DNA of 64,000 bases from Mycoplasmatota bacterium (GTDB lineage Bacteria > Bacillota_I > Bacilli_A > MAG-NZ), in assembly GCA_018394315.1 (NCBI GenBank), contig CP074575.1, forward strand, positions 1,520,615-1,584,614, given 5' to 3'. The translations under genes were made by a program, and so were the position numbers. Below are positions 26,551 to 34,467 of the stretch, in pieces (position 1 is the first letter of the stretch; each line of letters starts with the position of its first letter). The notes under the pieces are model-generated. The model ran no database searches, was not told where the DNA came from, and worked only from the letters and a program-made list of their open reading frames with translations.

Positions 26551-28323
26551 GTGGAAAGTACTATTTATCAGATTGCTAATATTTTTAAGTCTAATGATTA
26601 CCGTAAAATTATTACGGAATATAATAAGCTAATTGTTGATAGAATAGACTTTTTTGATTCAGTAATATACTTATTTAATGTAGATCATGATATTAACGAC
26701 ACATATATAAATTCGTTTAGATTTATTAAGGGTAGATTATATGAAGATATAGTAAATTTAGAGAGTTTTTCAAATTCTTTATTTGAATTAGTTTATTTAA
26801 GTAAAGAAACTCAAGAACTAGTGATGCCCTCATTATATAAATATAAAGATATATTCAAGGATATCTACTATGACAATCTTGAGTATGAACAAGTAATCGC
26901 GGTCCCATTTTTAGAAGGTGTGAAAGTAATTGGAGTATGTATTTTCAGATTTAAAGAGATAACTGAGTACGATAAAAATATTGTTGAAATGTTTGTAGAA
27001 TTATTGAATATCAAGTTATCTGCATTAAGAACTAATGAAGAAACTATACTTGAGTTAGAATCTTTAATGGATATTTTAAGTACAGAAAAAATGATCTCTT
27101 ATTATATAAAGGAAAATATAAAAATCGATTCGTTTTCTGTCACTGAAAAATCCATCATAAAAGGTAATCATTTAACTTTACAATCTTTAGAAAGAAAATC
27201 GCTTATCTTTGAATTATCAAACAAAACATATAGGCAAGTTTTCATAAGCAAAAACGTAGGCTATTTGCGCGATATTACTGAAGAAGTAAAAACCAAAAGA
27301 AATATAATTACTGATGTTTATTACGATAAAGAATCCAGATTATATAATAAAAATAAATTGCTTTTAGAGATAAAGAAAAAAGAATCATTTTCATTAATAA
27401 AAATCAATTTTAATCTAACTTACCTTCTTGATGTGAAAAAACAATTGATTGAGGTATTTAATGATAATATTATTGCATTTGTGAATAATGAAATAATTAT
27501 TTACTTGGAAGAAATTGATAAAAGAAAACTAAAAAAAATTATTAGTGAACTTGATGCGAGACTCTTTACAATTGCTACATTAGAATATAAAATAGGCTGC
27601 TTAATATTTCCTAAAGACACCAAGAATAAAGAAGATATCTTTCAAGTTCTAGATGCCATAACAAATGATAAATTTATCTTCTATGATAAAAAACAATTTA
27701 TAAAGACTAAAAATGAAAATCTTAAGAAAAGAATGATTGTTGAATCAATTAAGAGTAATAAAATATCACTTGAATTCTATCCAATTATTGGCTTTAATGA
27801 GTATGTTGCTTCTTACTATGTAAAACATAATTTCAAACTAGAAGTTTTAAAAGATAAAAGACTTGAACTAATATTACTGGAAAAGATTATGAAAAGAATA
27901 AGTTTATTAAATGAAAAATATAACTTTATTATAGATATTAGTGATGTGTTAATTAGTAATCATGATATGGTTGAGTTTATTAAAAGTTTAAGAATCCGTA
28001 AATGTCTAAAAGAAAGATTATGTTTTAAATTTGATATACATAATATAGAATTTATAGAATATCTAAGAAAGAATAATATTAAGATTGCAAGAAACAAAGG
28101 AGTAGATAAATTGTTTACTGATTGTTACGCTGATTATATGTTTGTAGAATGCGTTTATACCGAAAGATCCAATCCATTCCTAGATTTTCTTGGACAACTT
28201 GAAGGAAGGGAAATAGTAAAGTCAATCTTTATAACTAAATCGATTAATGATTACAATTACTTAAAAGAACAACAGGTTGGGTATATAATTACAGATAAGT
28301 TCTATTCTGAAAAAGAATTATAA
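26551..28323 (+). CDS. Degenerate GAF-GGDEF-EAL protein (no catalytic signatures)
   Basis: The start is GTG 26551, five bases after AGGGGTGG. The 590-residue soluble protein has a GAF-like N-terminal part (about 1-165, AVPFLEGVKVIGVCIFRF), a reduced GGDEF-like unit (about 255-385), and an EAL-like C-terminus (about 395-590). In place of GGDEF it reads VNNEI (311-315), and in place of the EAL tripeptide it reads YVK (423-425, after EFYPII at 408-413). NLS-like IDISDVLIS, FKFDIHNIEF and VGYIITDKFYS mark the EAL barrel. Neither making nor cleaving c-di-GMP is expected. It may be a ligand sensor or scaffold. The assignment rests on pattern reading and should be tested by profile search. Confidence 0.68.
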   Translation: MESTIYQIANIFKSNDYRKIITEYNKLIVDRIDFFDSVIYLFNVDHDINDTYINSFRFIKGRLYEDIVNLESFSNSLFELVYLSKETQELVMPSLYKYKDIFKDIYYDNLEYEQVIAVPFLEGVKVIGVCIFRFKEITEYDKNIVEMFVELLNIKLSALRTNEETILELESLMDILSTEKMISYYIKENIKIDSFSVTEKSIIKGNHLTLQSLERKSLIFELSNKTYRQVFISKNVGYLRDITEEVKTKRNIITDVYYDKESRLYNKNKLLLEIKKKESFSLIKINFNLTYLLDVKKQLIEVFNDNIIAFVNNEIIIYLEEIDKRKLKKIISELDARLFTIATLEYKIGCLIFPKDTKNKEDIFQVLDAITNDKFIFYDKKQFIKTKNENLKKRMIVESIKSNKISLEFYPIIGFNEYVASYYVKHNFKLEVLKDKRLELILLEKIMKRISLLNEKYNFIIDISDVLISNHDMVEFIKSLRIRKCLKERLCFKFDIHNIEFIEYLRKNNIKIARNKGVDKLFTDCYADYMFVECVYTERSNPFLDFLGQLEGREIVKSIFITKSINDYNYLKEQQVGYIITDKFYSEKEL

Positions 28324-28327
28324 TCTA

Positions 28328-28355
28328 TTGACAATTCTAACAATCTTAATATAAT
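28328..28355 (+). promoter_or_regulatory. Consensus promoter 140 bases upstream of msrA
   Basis: Perfect TTGACA (28328-28333), 16-base spacer, perfect TATAAT (28350-28355). A second TATAAT-like element occurs near 28452-28460, just before msrA. The first would give a leader of about 130 bases or a small RNA. Confidence 0.65.
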
Positions 28356-28496
28356 TAAGTAGATTTATTTCTAAAGTAGCATAGAACGATATGATATTAG
28401 AAAAATCTCTTATGGTTGAGCAATTATCTTATATTATAAAGAGTTTTGTTGTATAATAAAATGTAATATAGATTATATTAACAGTTAGGAGATAGC

Positions 28497-28994
28497 ATGA
28501 AGAAAATAATATTCGCAGGTGGTTGTTTTTGGGGAGTAGAAGCATATTTTAAACAATTAATTGGTGTAATAGAGACATCAGTTGGTTATGTAGATGGAGA
28601 TTATGAAAATCCTTCATATGATGAAGTTTGTAGTGGAATGGCTACACATGCTGAAGCTGTAGAAATTTTCTACGATGATAACGTGATTTCATTAAATGAA
28701 TTATTAGAGCATTTATTTAGAATAATTGATCCTACTTCAATTAATAAACAAGGACCAGATTCTGGGCATCAGTACCGAACAGGGATCTACTTTAGAGGGT
28801 TAGATACTTTAGAGACAATTATATCTTTCATTAAGGAAGAGCAAAAAAAATATGATGATACAATTGTAGTAGAGGTTAAAGCAGAGAGTCACTTTTCTAA
28901 AGCTGAAGAGTCTCATCAAGATTATCTAACAAAAAACCCAGGCGGATATTGCCATGTTGATTTAAATTTAGCAACTGATGATGAAAAGAAATAG
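28497..28994 (+). CDS. msrA: Peptide methionine sulfoxide reductase MsrA
   Basis: The 165-residue protein carries the MsrA active site GGCFWGVEAYF (catalytic Cys in GCFWG), VGYVDGDYENPSYDEVCSG, HAEAVEIFYD and the GPDSGHQYRTGIYF substrate pocket. It reduces methionine-S-sulfoxide using thioredoxin. The C-terminus ends HVDLNLATDDEKK with no clear resolving cysteine pair. GGAGA precedes the ATG. A 76-residue cysteine-containing membrane protein follows after 11 bases. Confidence 0.95.
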   Translation: MKKIIFAGGCFWGVEAYFKQLIGVIETSVGYVDGDYENPSYDEVCSGMATHAEAVEIFYDDNVISLNELLEHLFRIIDPTSINKQGPDSGHQYRTGIYFRGLDTLETIISFIKEEQKKYDDTIVVEVKAESHFSKAEESHQDYLTKNPGGYCHVDLNLATDDEKK

Positions 28995-29005
28995 AGGTGT
29001 AGAAT

Positions 29006-29236
29006 ATGAGTAAAATAATCGTAATTATATTAGTATTAGCTGGAACGATTGGCTTATATATTTTGTCATACGTATTAAATAAGAGAACACCAGTTCCTGA
29101 TGGAATAACTCCAATAGCTGATTGCGATGCTTGTAATACAACTAGTTGTACGCAACACCCTAAAAACGATAAGTCCATTAAAGAAGACATCCAAGATTTC
29201 ATTAAAGCAAATAAGAATGATGATGTTATATTATAA
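29006..29236 (+). CDS. Short membrane-anchored cysteine-containing protein
   Basis: The 76-residue protein has one N-terminal membrane segment (residues 3-21, IIVIILVLAGTIGLYILSY), then a short region PVPDGITPIADCDACNTTSCTQH with three cysteines and a histidine, and a charged tail. The Cys-x2-Cys-x4-Cys spacing resembles small FeoB-associated cysteine-rich membrane proteins, but I do not recognise the family. GAGGTG precedes the ATG. It lies 11 bases after msrA and is followed by a terminator, so it is the second gene of an msrA operon and may have a redox role. Confidence 0.7.
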   Translation: MSKIIVIILVLAGTIGLYILSYVLNKRTPVPDGITPIADCDACNTTSCTQHPKNDKSIKEDIQDFIKANKNDDVIL

Positions 29237-29264
29237 ATCTAAAGTTTGACTTTAGATTTTTTTA
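29235..29264 (+). terminator. Terminator after the msrA operon
   Basis: AAATCTAAAGT (29235-29245) pairs with ACTTTAGATTT (29249-29259) around a TTG loop, followed by Ts. Confidence 0.9.
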
Positions 29265-29345
29265 ATTTACTCCAAATATTGTGTTATAATTGTTATGATA
29301 AATTTGGAAAGAAAGATAGATATTAAACTATAAGAGGTATACGAT

Positions 29346-29804
29346 ATGATACTTAATTGGGATGAATATTTTATGGGAGTAGCGAATTTAAGCGCAATGA
29401 GAAGTAAGGATCCAAACACTCAAGTTGGAGCATGTATTGTTAATCTTGATAATAGAATTGTTGGTATTGGATACAATGGATTCCCATACGGCTGTAGTGA
29501 TGAAGAATTCCCATGGAATAACGGCGATGATTTCCTTGAATCTAAGTACCCATATGTAGTTCATGCTGAAGCAAATGCAATCCTAAATGCAACTACCAAT
29601 CTCATAAACTGTAAGATATATGTAAACCTTTTTCCATGTAATGAATGCGCTAAACTTATAATTCAAAGTGGTATTAAGGAGATAGTATATGTATCGGATA
29701 AATATAAAAATAAAGACATTATCGTTGCATCAAAGAGAATGTTGAATTCCGCGGGAGTGTCTTTTAGAAAAGTTAATGAAGTTAAAATAGAAGTGGTAAA
29801 ATGA
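29346..29804 (+). CDS. dCMP deaminase (ComEB-like)
   Basis: The 152-residue zinc deaminase has SKDPNTQVGACIV, GYNGFPYGC, the zinc/proton-shuttle motif HAEANAIL and the second zinc motif PCNECAKLI. It converts dCMP to dUMP for thymidylate synthesis. It resembles ComEB and the T-even dCMP deaminases. It overlaps the next gene by four bases (ATGA). No late competence genes comEA or comEC are adjacent, unlike in Bacillus. Confidence 0.92.
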   Translation: MILNWDEYFMGVANLSAMRSKDPNTQVGACIVNLDNRIVGIGYNGFPYGCSDEEFPWNNGDDFLESKYPYVVHAEANAILNATTNLINCKIYVNLFPCNECAKLIIQSGIKEIVYVSDKYKNKDIIVASKRMLNSAGVSFRKVNEVKIEVVK

Positions 29805-30781
29805 AACAATATATTAAAGAACGTATATGGATAATTTTATTATTACTTCCAGTTTATCTATTAATATTCTACATTACTATCATCAGACAAGATTATGAAA
29901 TCTTAATGCCAGGAGATATTACTCCTGTTGAAGAAAAAGTGTTTATTGAAAATGGTTATGAACAAGAAGGTTCAATTAATTCTGTGTTTGTTTATTCTTT
30001 ATCTAAGTCTACAGTGTTCATGAATAAATTTGCAGAAAATCTTGTAGGTGTTGATGTTAGAGAAATGAATCCATCTTATTCTTTACTTACTCCAGACGAA
30101 ATAAGAAATAGAGGGAAAGTTTATTACGATACTGGTATGCAGTATTCAATCATTCACGCGTATAAAAGCGCAGGAAACTTGATAGAATATGATTTAGACG
30201 GTTTATTAGTTTCTTATATATTTAAGGATACAATCCAAGGAGACCTTGAAATTGGAGATAAAATAACTGCTATAAATGGTTATGAAATTGAAAAATTAGA
30301 AGATATTAGTCTAACATTCGACCTTGATGAAGTTACTTTTACTACATCCAGGGGCGATGTCATATTGAAAAGAAATGAGAATAGTAAGTTTGGATTTATA
30401 ATTAGATCAAATTTCGATATAACCAAATCTGAACCTAACTTTGAAATTGAAGAAACTAGTACAATGGGTAGTAGCGGAGGGTTATTACAGACACTTAGTC
30501 TGTTTAACCAGTTAACTGAATTTGATTATACTTATGGATTAAAAATAGCAGGTACAGGTTCAATAACTGATGCAGGTGACGTGTTGGAAATTGGAGGAGT
30601 AAGACAGAAGGTTCTTGCAGCAGATAGGAAGAATGTTGATATTTTCTTTGTTCCATCAGAAAATTACGAGGTCGCTAAGGAAGTTTGGAATAAAATAAAA
30701 ACTGATATGAAACTGGTTAAAGTAGATACATTTATCGATGCAATAAATTATTTAATAGAGTATGGTGATGAAAATGCTTAA
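29801..30781 (+). CDS. YlbL/SepM-like membrane protease (PDZ plus Lon S16)
   Basis: The 326-residue protein has one N-terminal membrane anchor (residues 9-28), a PDZ domain (GDLEIGDKITAINGYEIEKLEDI, about 145-167) and a C-terminal Lon-type S16 domain. The catalytic serine lies in MGSSGGL (usually GPSAGL), and the lysine lies in IGGVRQKVLAADR. Relatives such as SepM cleave secreted peptides, and YlbL acts in cell-division checkpoint recovery. Both dyad residues are present, so it is probably active. It starts at the ATGA overlap with the deaminase gene. Confidence 0.88.
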   Translation: MKQYIKERIWIILLLLPVYLLIFYITIIRQDYEILMPGDITPVEEKVFIENGYEQEGSINSVFVYSLSKSTVFMNKFAENLVGVDVREMNPSYSLLTPDEIRNRGKVYYDTGMQYSIIHAYKSAGNLIEYDLDGLLVSYIFKDTIQGDLEIGDKITAINGYEIEKLEDISLTFDLDEVTFTTSRGDVILKRNENSKFGFIIRSNFDITKSEPNFEIEETSTMGSSGGLLQTLSLFNQLTEFDYTYGLKIAGTGSITDAGDVLEIGGVRQKVLAADRKNVDIFFVPSENYEVAKEVWNKIKTDMKLVKVDTFIDAINYLIEYGDENA

Positions 30782-31178
30782 GAAGATTTATGAACTGAAG
30801 GATTTAAACGAAAGAAAAGTTATCAATTCTAAGATTAATCAAAAAACGAGATTGATAATGGCTACACAAGCAGTTATTATTTCAATACTATTTACATCTA
30901 TTTTCCATGCAATAACTATTAATATGATGATTTTAATGGTACTATATAAATCAATTGGACTTTTAATTACGCTATTTGTGTTTATATTTTTTATTATGAT
31001 GACCTTATCATACGCTGAAGATATTTACTACGTATTACTTAATAAGAAAAATCTTATAGACAGTTCAATTGATATAAAATCTTTTAGAATAAATGGATTC
31101 AAGCAAAATATTATTTTAGGAACTGCATTAAGCTTAGTTCTAAGTATAATCACATATGTGATTTTAATACTAATATAG
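30774..31178 (+). CDS. Small membrane protein of unknown function
   Basis: The start is ATG 30774 or one of the in-frame ATGs at 30768 and 30762; GGTGAT just upstream favours 30774. About 134 residues with a charged N-terminus and three hydrophobic stretches (about 30-50, 55-80 and 110-134). I do not recognise a family. It overlaps the YlbL-like gene and precedes lspA by 10 bases, in a run of tightly packed membrane genes. Confidence 0.7.
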   Translation: MLKKIYELKDLNERKVINSKINQKTRLIMATQAVIISILFTSIFHAITINMMILMVLYKSIGLLITLFVFIFFIMMTLSYAEDIYYVLLNKKNLIDSSIDIKSFRINGFKQNIILGTALSLVLSIITYVILILI

Positions 31179-31188
31179 GGGTGAAAGA

Positions 31189-31641
31189 ATGTTATATGGA
31201 TTTATATTAATAATTGCATTAGTTGCACTTGATCAAGTGACAAAAATAATTGTAAGTTCAAATCTAGAATTAGGACAAAGTATTACTGTTATAGATGGTT
31301 TATTTGATATTACTTATCATACTAACAGTGGGGCTGCATGGAGTATTTTTAGAGGGCAGATGTTGTTTTTTTATTTGATTACTATCGTAGCATTGTTGAT
31401 TTTTGGATATTATTTTAAGTCGATAAATTTTAAAAGTAAGAAGTTATATTCATTTGGTATTTCTATAATTATAGCGGGTACATTAGGCAATTTCATTGAT
31501 CGTTTAAGAATAAAGCATGTTATAGATTTTTTAGATTTCAATATCTTTGGTTATGATTTTCCAGTCTTCAATGTTGCAGATATTTGCTTAAATATAGGAG
31601 TTGCATTGTTTCTTATTGCAATAGTATTTTTCGATGACTAA
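31189..31641 (+). CDS. lspA: Lipoprotein signal peptidase II
   Basis: The 150-residue protein has four membrane segments. The aspartyl protease motifs are intact: DQVTKIIV near the start, HTNSGAAWSIF, AGTLGNFIDRL (first catalytic Asp), and FPVFNVADICLNIG (second catalytic Asp). It cleaves prolipoprotein signals after Lgt modification, consistent with the two Bmp lipoproteins in this window. GGGGTG precedes the ATG. It overlaps rluD by 8 bases. Confidence 0.96.
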   Translation: MLYGFILIIALVALDQVTKIIVSSNLELGQSITVIDGLFDITYHTNSGAAWSIFRGQMLFFYLITIVALLIFGYYFKSINFKSKKLYSFGISIIIAGTLGNFIDRLRIKHVIDFLDFNIFGYDFPVFNVADICLNIGVALFLIAIVFFDD

Positions 31642-32536
31642 GATAATTGTAAAAGAAGGAAACCAAAGAATTGATAAATTTCTATCTATAGAACTTGGCT
31701 TTTCTAGAATGAAGATAAAGAAAATGCTGGATAATCAACTTATAATAGTAAACGACGACATTGTAAAACCTAATTACAAAACTAAAATTGGTGATGAAAT
31801 AATAATTAATGAACTTGTTGAAGAAGAAATCAAAGTAGAAGCAAAAAATATACCCATAAATATAATCTATGAAGACAAAGACATTATTGTTGTTAACAAA
31901 GAGTCAGGTATGGTTGTTCATCCGTCACATGGTCATTGGGATGATACGCTAGTCAATGCTTTAATGTATCATTGTGATGATTTATCGGAAATAAATGGAA
32001 TAATTAGACCAGGTATAGTCCATAGAATTGATAAGGATACATCAGGACTATTAATGGTTGCTAAGAATGATACATCTCATCAGCATTTAGCAAAGCAATT
32101 ATTTGAAAAAACCGTAAATAGAGAATATATAGCATTACTCCACGGAATTGTTCCTCATGATCATGGAAAAATAAATGCACCAATTGGAAGAGATCCGAAA
32201 GATAGAAAGAAAATGACAGTTATCGGAAATGGAAGAGATGCAGTAACTCATTTTACTGTATTGGAAAGATTTGATGAATTCACTTTAATAAAGTGCAAGC
32301 TTGAAACTGGAAGGACTCATCAGATAAGAGTTCATTTGAAATACATTGGTTATCCATTGGTTGGAGATACAATGTATGGGAGAAGAAAAGTAATAGGAAA
32401 TAACGGTCAATTCTTACATGCAAAAGTTCTTGGGTTTACTCATCCAACGACAAATCAATATTTAGAGTTTAATAGTGAATTACCCGAATGGTTTAATAAA
32501 TATATTGAAGATATTCGAATAAAGAGCACATTTTAA
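31634..32536 (+). CDS. rluD: RluD-type 23S rRNA pseudouridine synthase
   Basis: The 300-residue protein has an N-terminal S4 RNA-binding domain (RIDKFLSIELGFSRMKIKKML) and the RluA-family catalytic domain with GIVHRIDKDTSGLLMVAKN (catalytic Asp in HRID), GRTHQIRVHL and GDTMYG. It corresponds to the lspA-adjacent YlyB of Bacillus. It overlaps the lspA end by 8 bases. The exact uridine target is inferred only from family. Confidence 0.93.
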   Translation: MTKIIVKEGNQRIDKFLSIELGFSRMKIKKMLDNQLIIVNDDIVKPNYKTKIGDEIIINELVEEEIKVEAKNIPINIIYEDKDIIVVNKESGMVVHPSHGHWDDTLVNALMYHCDDLSEINGIIRPGIVHRIDKDTSGLLMVAKNDTSHQHLAKQLFEKTVNREYIALLHGIVPHDHGKINAPIGRDPKDRKKMTVIGNGRDAVTHFTVLERFDEFTLIKCKLETGRTHQIRVHLKYIGYPLVGDTMYGRRKVIGNNGQFLHAKVLGFTHPTTNQYLEFNSELPEWFNKYIEDIRIKSTF

Positions 32537-32548
32537 TGTGTTTTTTTT
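32526..32548 (+). terminator. Terminator after rluD
   Basis: CACAT (32527-32531) pairs with ATGTG (32536-32540), followed by eight Ts. The short stem overlaps the rluD stop. Confidence 0.7.
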
Positions 32549-32951
32549 ATGATTGTAAATATAGATTATTACTGGATTGATAATTTGTTATATAGATAAT
32601 ACACTTCAAATATAGTATTTTTTTCAATGAAGCTAAATGTACGGATTGTGGAGGATGTAGTAAACTCAATATATGTCCTATCAAAGCAATTGTAGAAATA
32701 TAAAATTAAGATTTTGAAAATCCGTTATACGAAAGGGTAGAGGGGGTTACATGAATTTTTTTACACCCATTGTTAAGGATTGAATTTATTATAACTGGGT
32801 TTTCTTCACATATAAAACTTGTTTAGATAGATTATATCTTCTTGATACTTATTCTAATAATACAAGGTAAGTAAATCTGTTATTTAGCTTTTATACAATT
32901 ATTTTCTATATCGTATGTAATAATAAGGTAATTCAACTAATTATAAGCAAT
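32549..32951. other. Intergenic region holding a ferredoxin-domain relic
   Basis: About 400 bases between rluD and the ferritin terminator. It contains the ferredoxin-like fragment annotated separately. The rest (32704-32950) has stops in all frames and no clear hairpin, promoter or repeat. It looks like decaying coding sequence. Confidence 0.6.
32596..32703 (+). pseudogene. Relic of a 4Fe-4S ferredoxin-domain gene
   Basis: An open stretch without any start codon, from just after a TAG (32593-32595) to TAA at 32701-32703, encodes FFNEAKCTDCGGCSKLNICP and then IKAIVEI. This is a complete CxxCxxCx5CP iron-sulfur motif. The form with CGGC and ICP near the very C-terminus resembles the end of a larger oxidoreductase subunit such as IorA, more than a free-standing ferredoxin. 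No upstream coding remains in frame, so it is read as the surviving 3' end of a deleted gene. Confidence 0.65.
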
Positions 32952-32981
32952 AAAAAAGTGTAATCTAAATCATGATTACAC
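32952..32981 (-). terminator. Terminator after ferritin gene
   Basis: GTGTAATC (32958-32965) pairs with GATTACAC (32974-32981). On the minus strand the six As at 32952-32957 read as a U tract after the stem. Confidence 0.85.
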
Positions 32982-32988
32982 CGTTTTC

Positions 32989-33492
32989 TTACTCTCCTGT
33001 AGGTGGAACAAATGTTCTTTGAGCTACTTCTTGATCTAATAAATATAAACCTGCGTCCTTAACAAGTTTGATTTTACTTATAATATTAGCAACAGATTCC
33101 TCTTCTTCTAATTGTTCATCTATAAACCACTGAAGGAAAGAAGTAGTTGCATATTCCTTTTCTTCATGAGCGATAGACATCAAATCATAAATTCTACTTG
33201 TTACTAATTGCTCGTGCTCTAATGATTTTTCATAAACTGATAATAATGATGGATAATCATTTTCTGGATTCTCGAATCCAGTAATTATTATTCTTCCGCC
33301 CTTTGAAGAAATAAACTTAAAGAATTTTTTGGCATGGAAAAGTTCTTCCTCATATTGTACTAAGAACCAATTTTCGAATCCTTCAAGGCCTAACTCAGCA
33401 CAATATCCAGCCATTGCTAAATATATATGTGCCGAATAAATTTCAAAGTTCATTTGATCATTTAATGCTTTTTCTAATCTTTTAGTTAACAT
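32989..33492 (-). CDS. ftnA: Bacterial non-haem ferritin
   Basis: The start is the ATG at 33492, preceded by AAGGAGG; the upstream in-frame ATG at 33513 includes that site. The 167-residue four-helix ferritin has the ferroxidase residues in EIYSAHIYLAM, YEEELFHAKKFF, and FLQWFIDEQLEEE. It stores iron as a 24-mer in the cytoplasm. It is a single gene with its own terminator. No Fur gene is adjacent. Confidence 0.94.
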   Translation of the reverse strand: MLTKRLEKALNDQMNFEIYSAHIYLAMAGYCAELGLEGFENWFLVQYEEELFHAKKFFKFISSKGGRIIITGFENPENDYPSLLSVYEKSLEHEQLVTSRIYDLMSIAHEEKEYATTSFLQWFIDEQLEEEESVANIISKIKLVKDAGLYLLDQEVAQRTFVPPTGE

Positions 33493-33518
33493 ATTTCCTC
33501 CTTGTTTTGACATTTATA

Positions 33519-34382
33519 TTATAACAAATTTTCATTAATTATTCTTGCTTTTGGTAGATTTTTGAAATTTAATTTAGCAACATTTACTAAAAAATCTTCG
33601 CCTTTTTCTAAAAGTATTTTTGCTGCTAATTTATCTACTTCGTTAGAAGCGCCTTTAATAAATTCATAACCATAATCCTTGCTCATTTTATCCCATAATC
33701 TTAAGAAGTAGTATCGTGCTAATATTGAAGCGGTAGCTACTGCTATATACTTAGACTCAGCTTTAGTTTCGAATATGATGTTTCTAAAAACTGTTACCTC
33801 ATCTTTTAAATACTTCCAGTAGTTTGCTTCAGAAGCAAATTGATCAAGAATAACTTTATCACACTTCACATCTGTTGTTAGTTGATTAAGTGCTCTATTG
33901 TGCATTAGAGCTTTAATTTTGTTCATATTATTACCCGATTCTTGAAGTTTATTATAATAGAAGTTATTCAAGAATACCTTTTTATGTGTAATGATTTTAG
34001 CAATTTTAGGTCCAATTTTTAAGATTTTTTGGTCAGTTAATTTTTTCGAGTCATTCACTCCGAAGTCTGTTAATTGCTCTATTTGCGATTCATTTACATA
34101 TGCACTTACTACAACGATTGGTCCGAAAAAATCTCCAGTTCCTACTTCGTCAGAGCCAATAGTTGAAATATCGCTTTTGAAGTATTCTCTCCAATTATTA
34201 TACTCGCTTTCAGCAATTGGACCTTGAAACATAACTTTTCCTGAAGTAAAAGCTGTAATGGTTACAGCAGCAGATTTTGACATAAAATAAACGTAATCTG
34301 TAGGTGAAGTTACTAGGTTGTCCGAGTAATGTTCTTTTATTTTGATAAGGTCTTTTTCTTTTACAGTTAGTATAAAATTCAT
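33519..34382 (-). CDS. rnhC: Ribonuclease HIII
   Basis: The 287-residue protein has the N-terminal TBP-like substrate-binding domain (DYVYFMSKSAAVTITAFTSGK) typical of RNase HIII and the catalytic domain with GSDEVGTGDFFGPIVV (DEVG motif), DSKKLTD, and the later acidic residues in KVILDQFA. It removes RNA from RNA-DNA hybrids. It lies divergent to mutS2, next to it as in Bacillus, where rnhC and mutSB are close. Confidence 0.95.
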   Translation of the reverse strand: MNFILTVKEKDLIKIKEHYSDNLVTSPTDYVYFMSKSAAVTITAFTSGKVMFQGPIAESEYNNWREYFKSDISTIGSDEVGTGDFFGPIVVVSAYVNESQIEQLTDFGVNDSKKLTDQKILKIGPKIAKIITHKKVFLNNFYYNKLQESGNNMNKIKALMHNRALNQLTTDVKCDKVILDQFASEANYWKYLKDEVTVFRNIIFETKAESKYIAVATASILARYYFLRLWDKMSKDYGYEFIKGASNEVDKLAAKILLEKGEDFLVNVAKLNFKNLPKARIINENLL

Positions 34383-34467
34383 CTAATCACATCCCGCCTA
34401 TCATTTTAACAAAGATTTTGATAAAATAATAGTGATTTAACCGTTATAAATAATATGAGGTATATGT

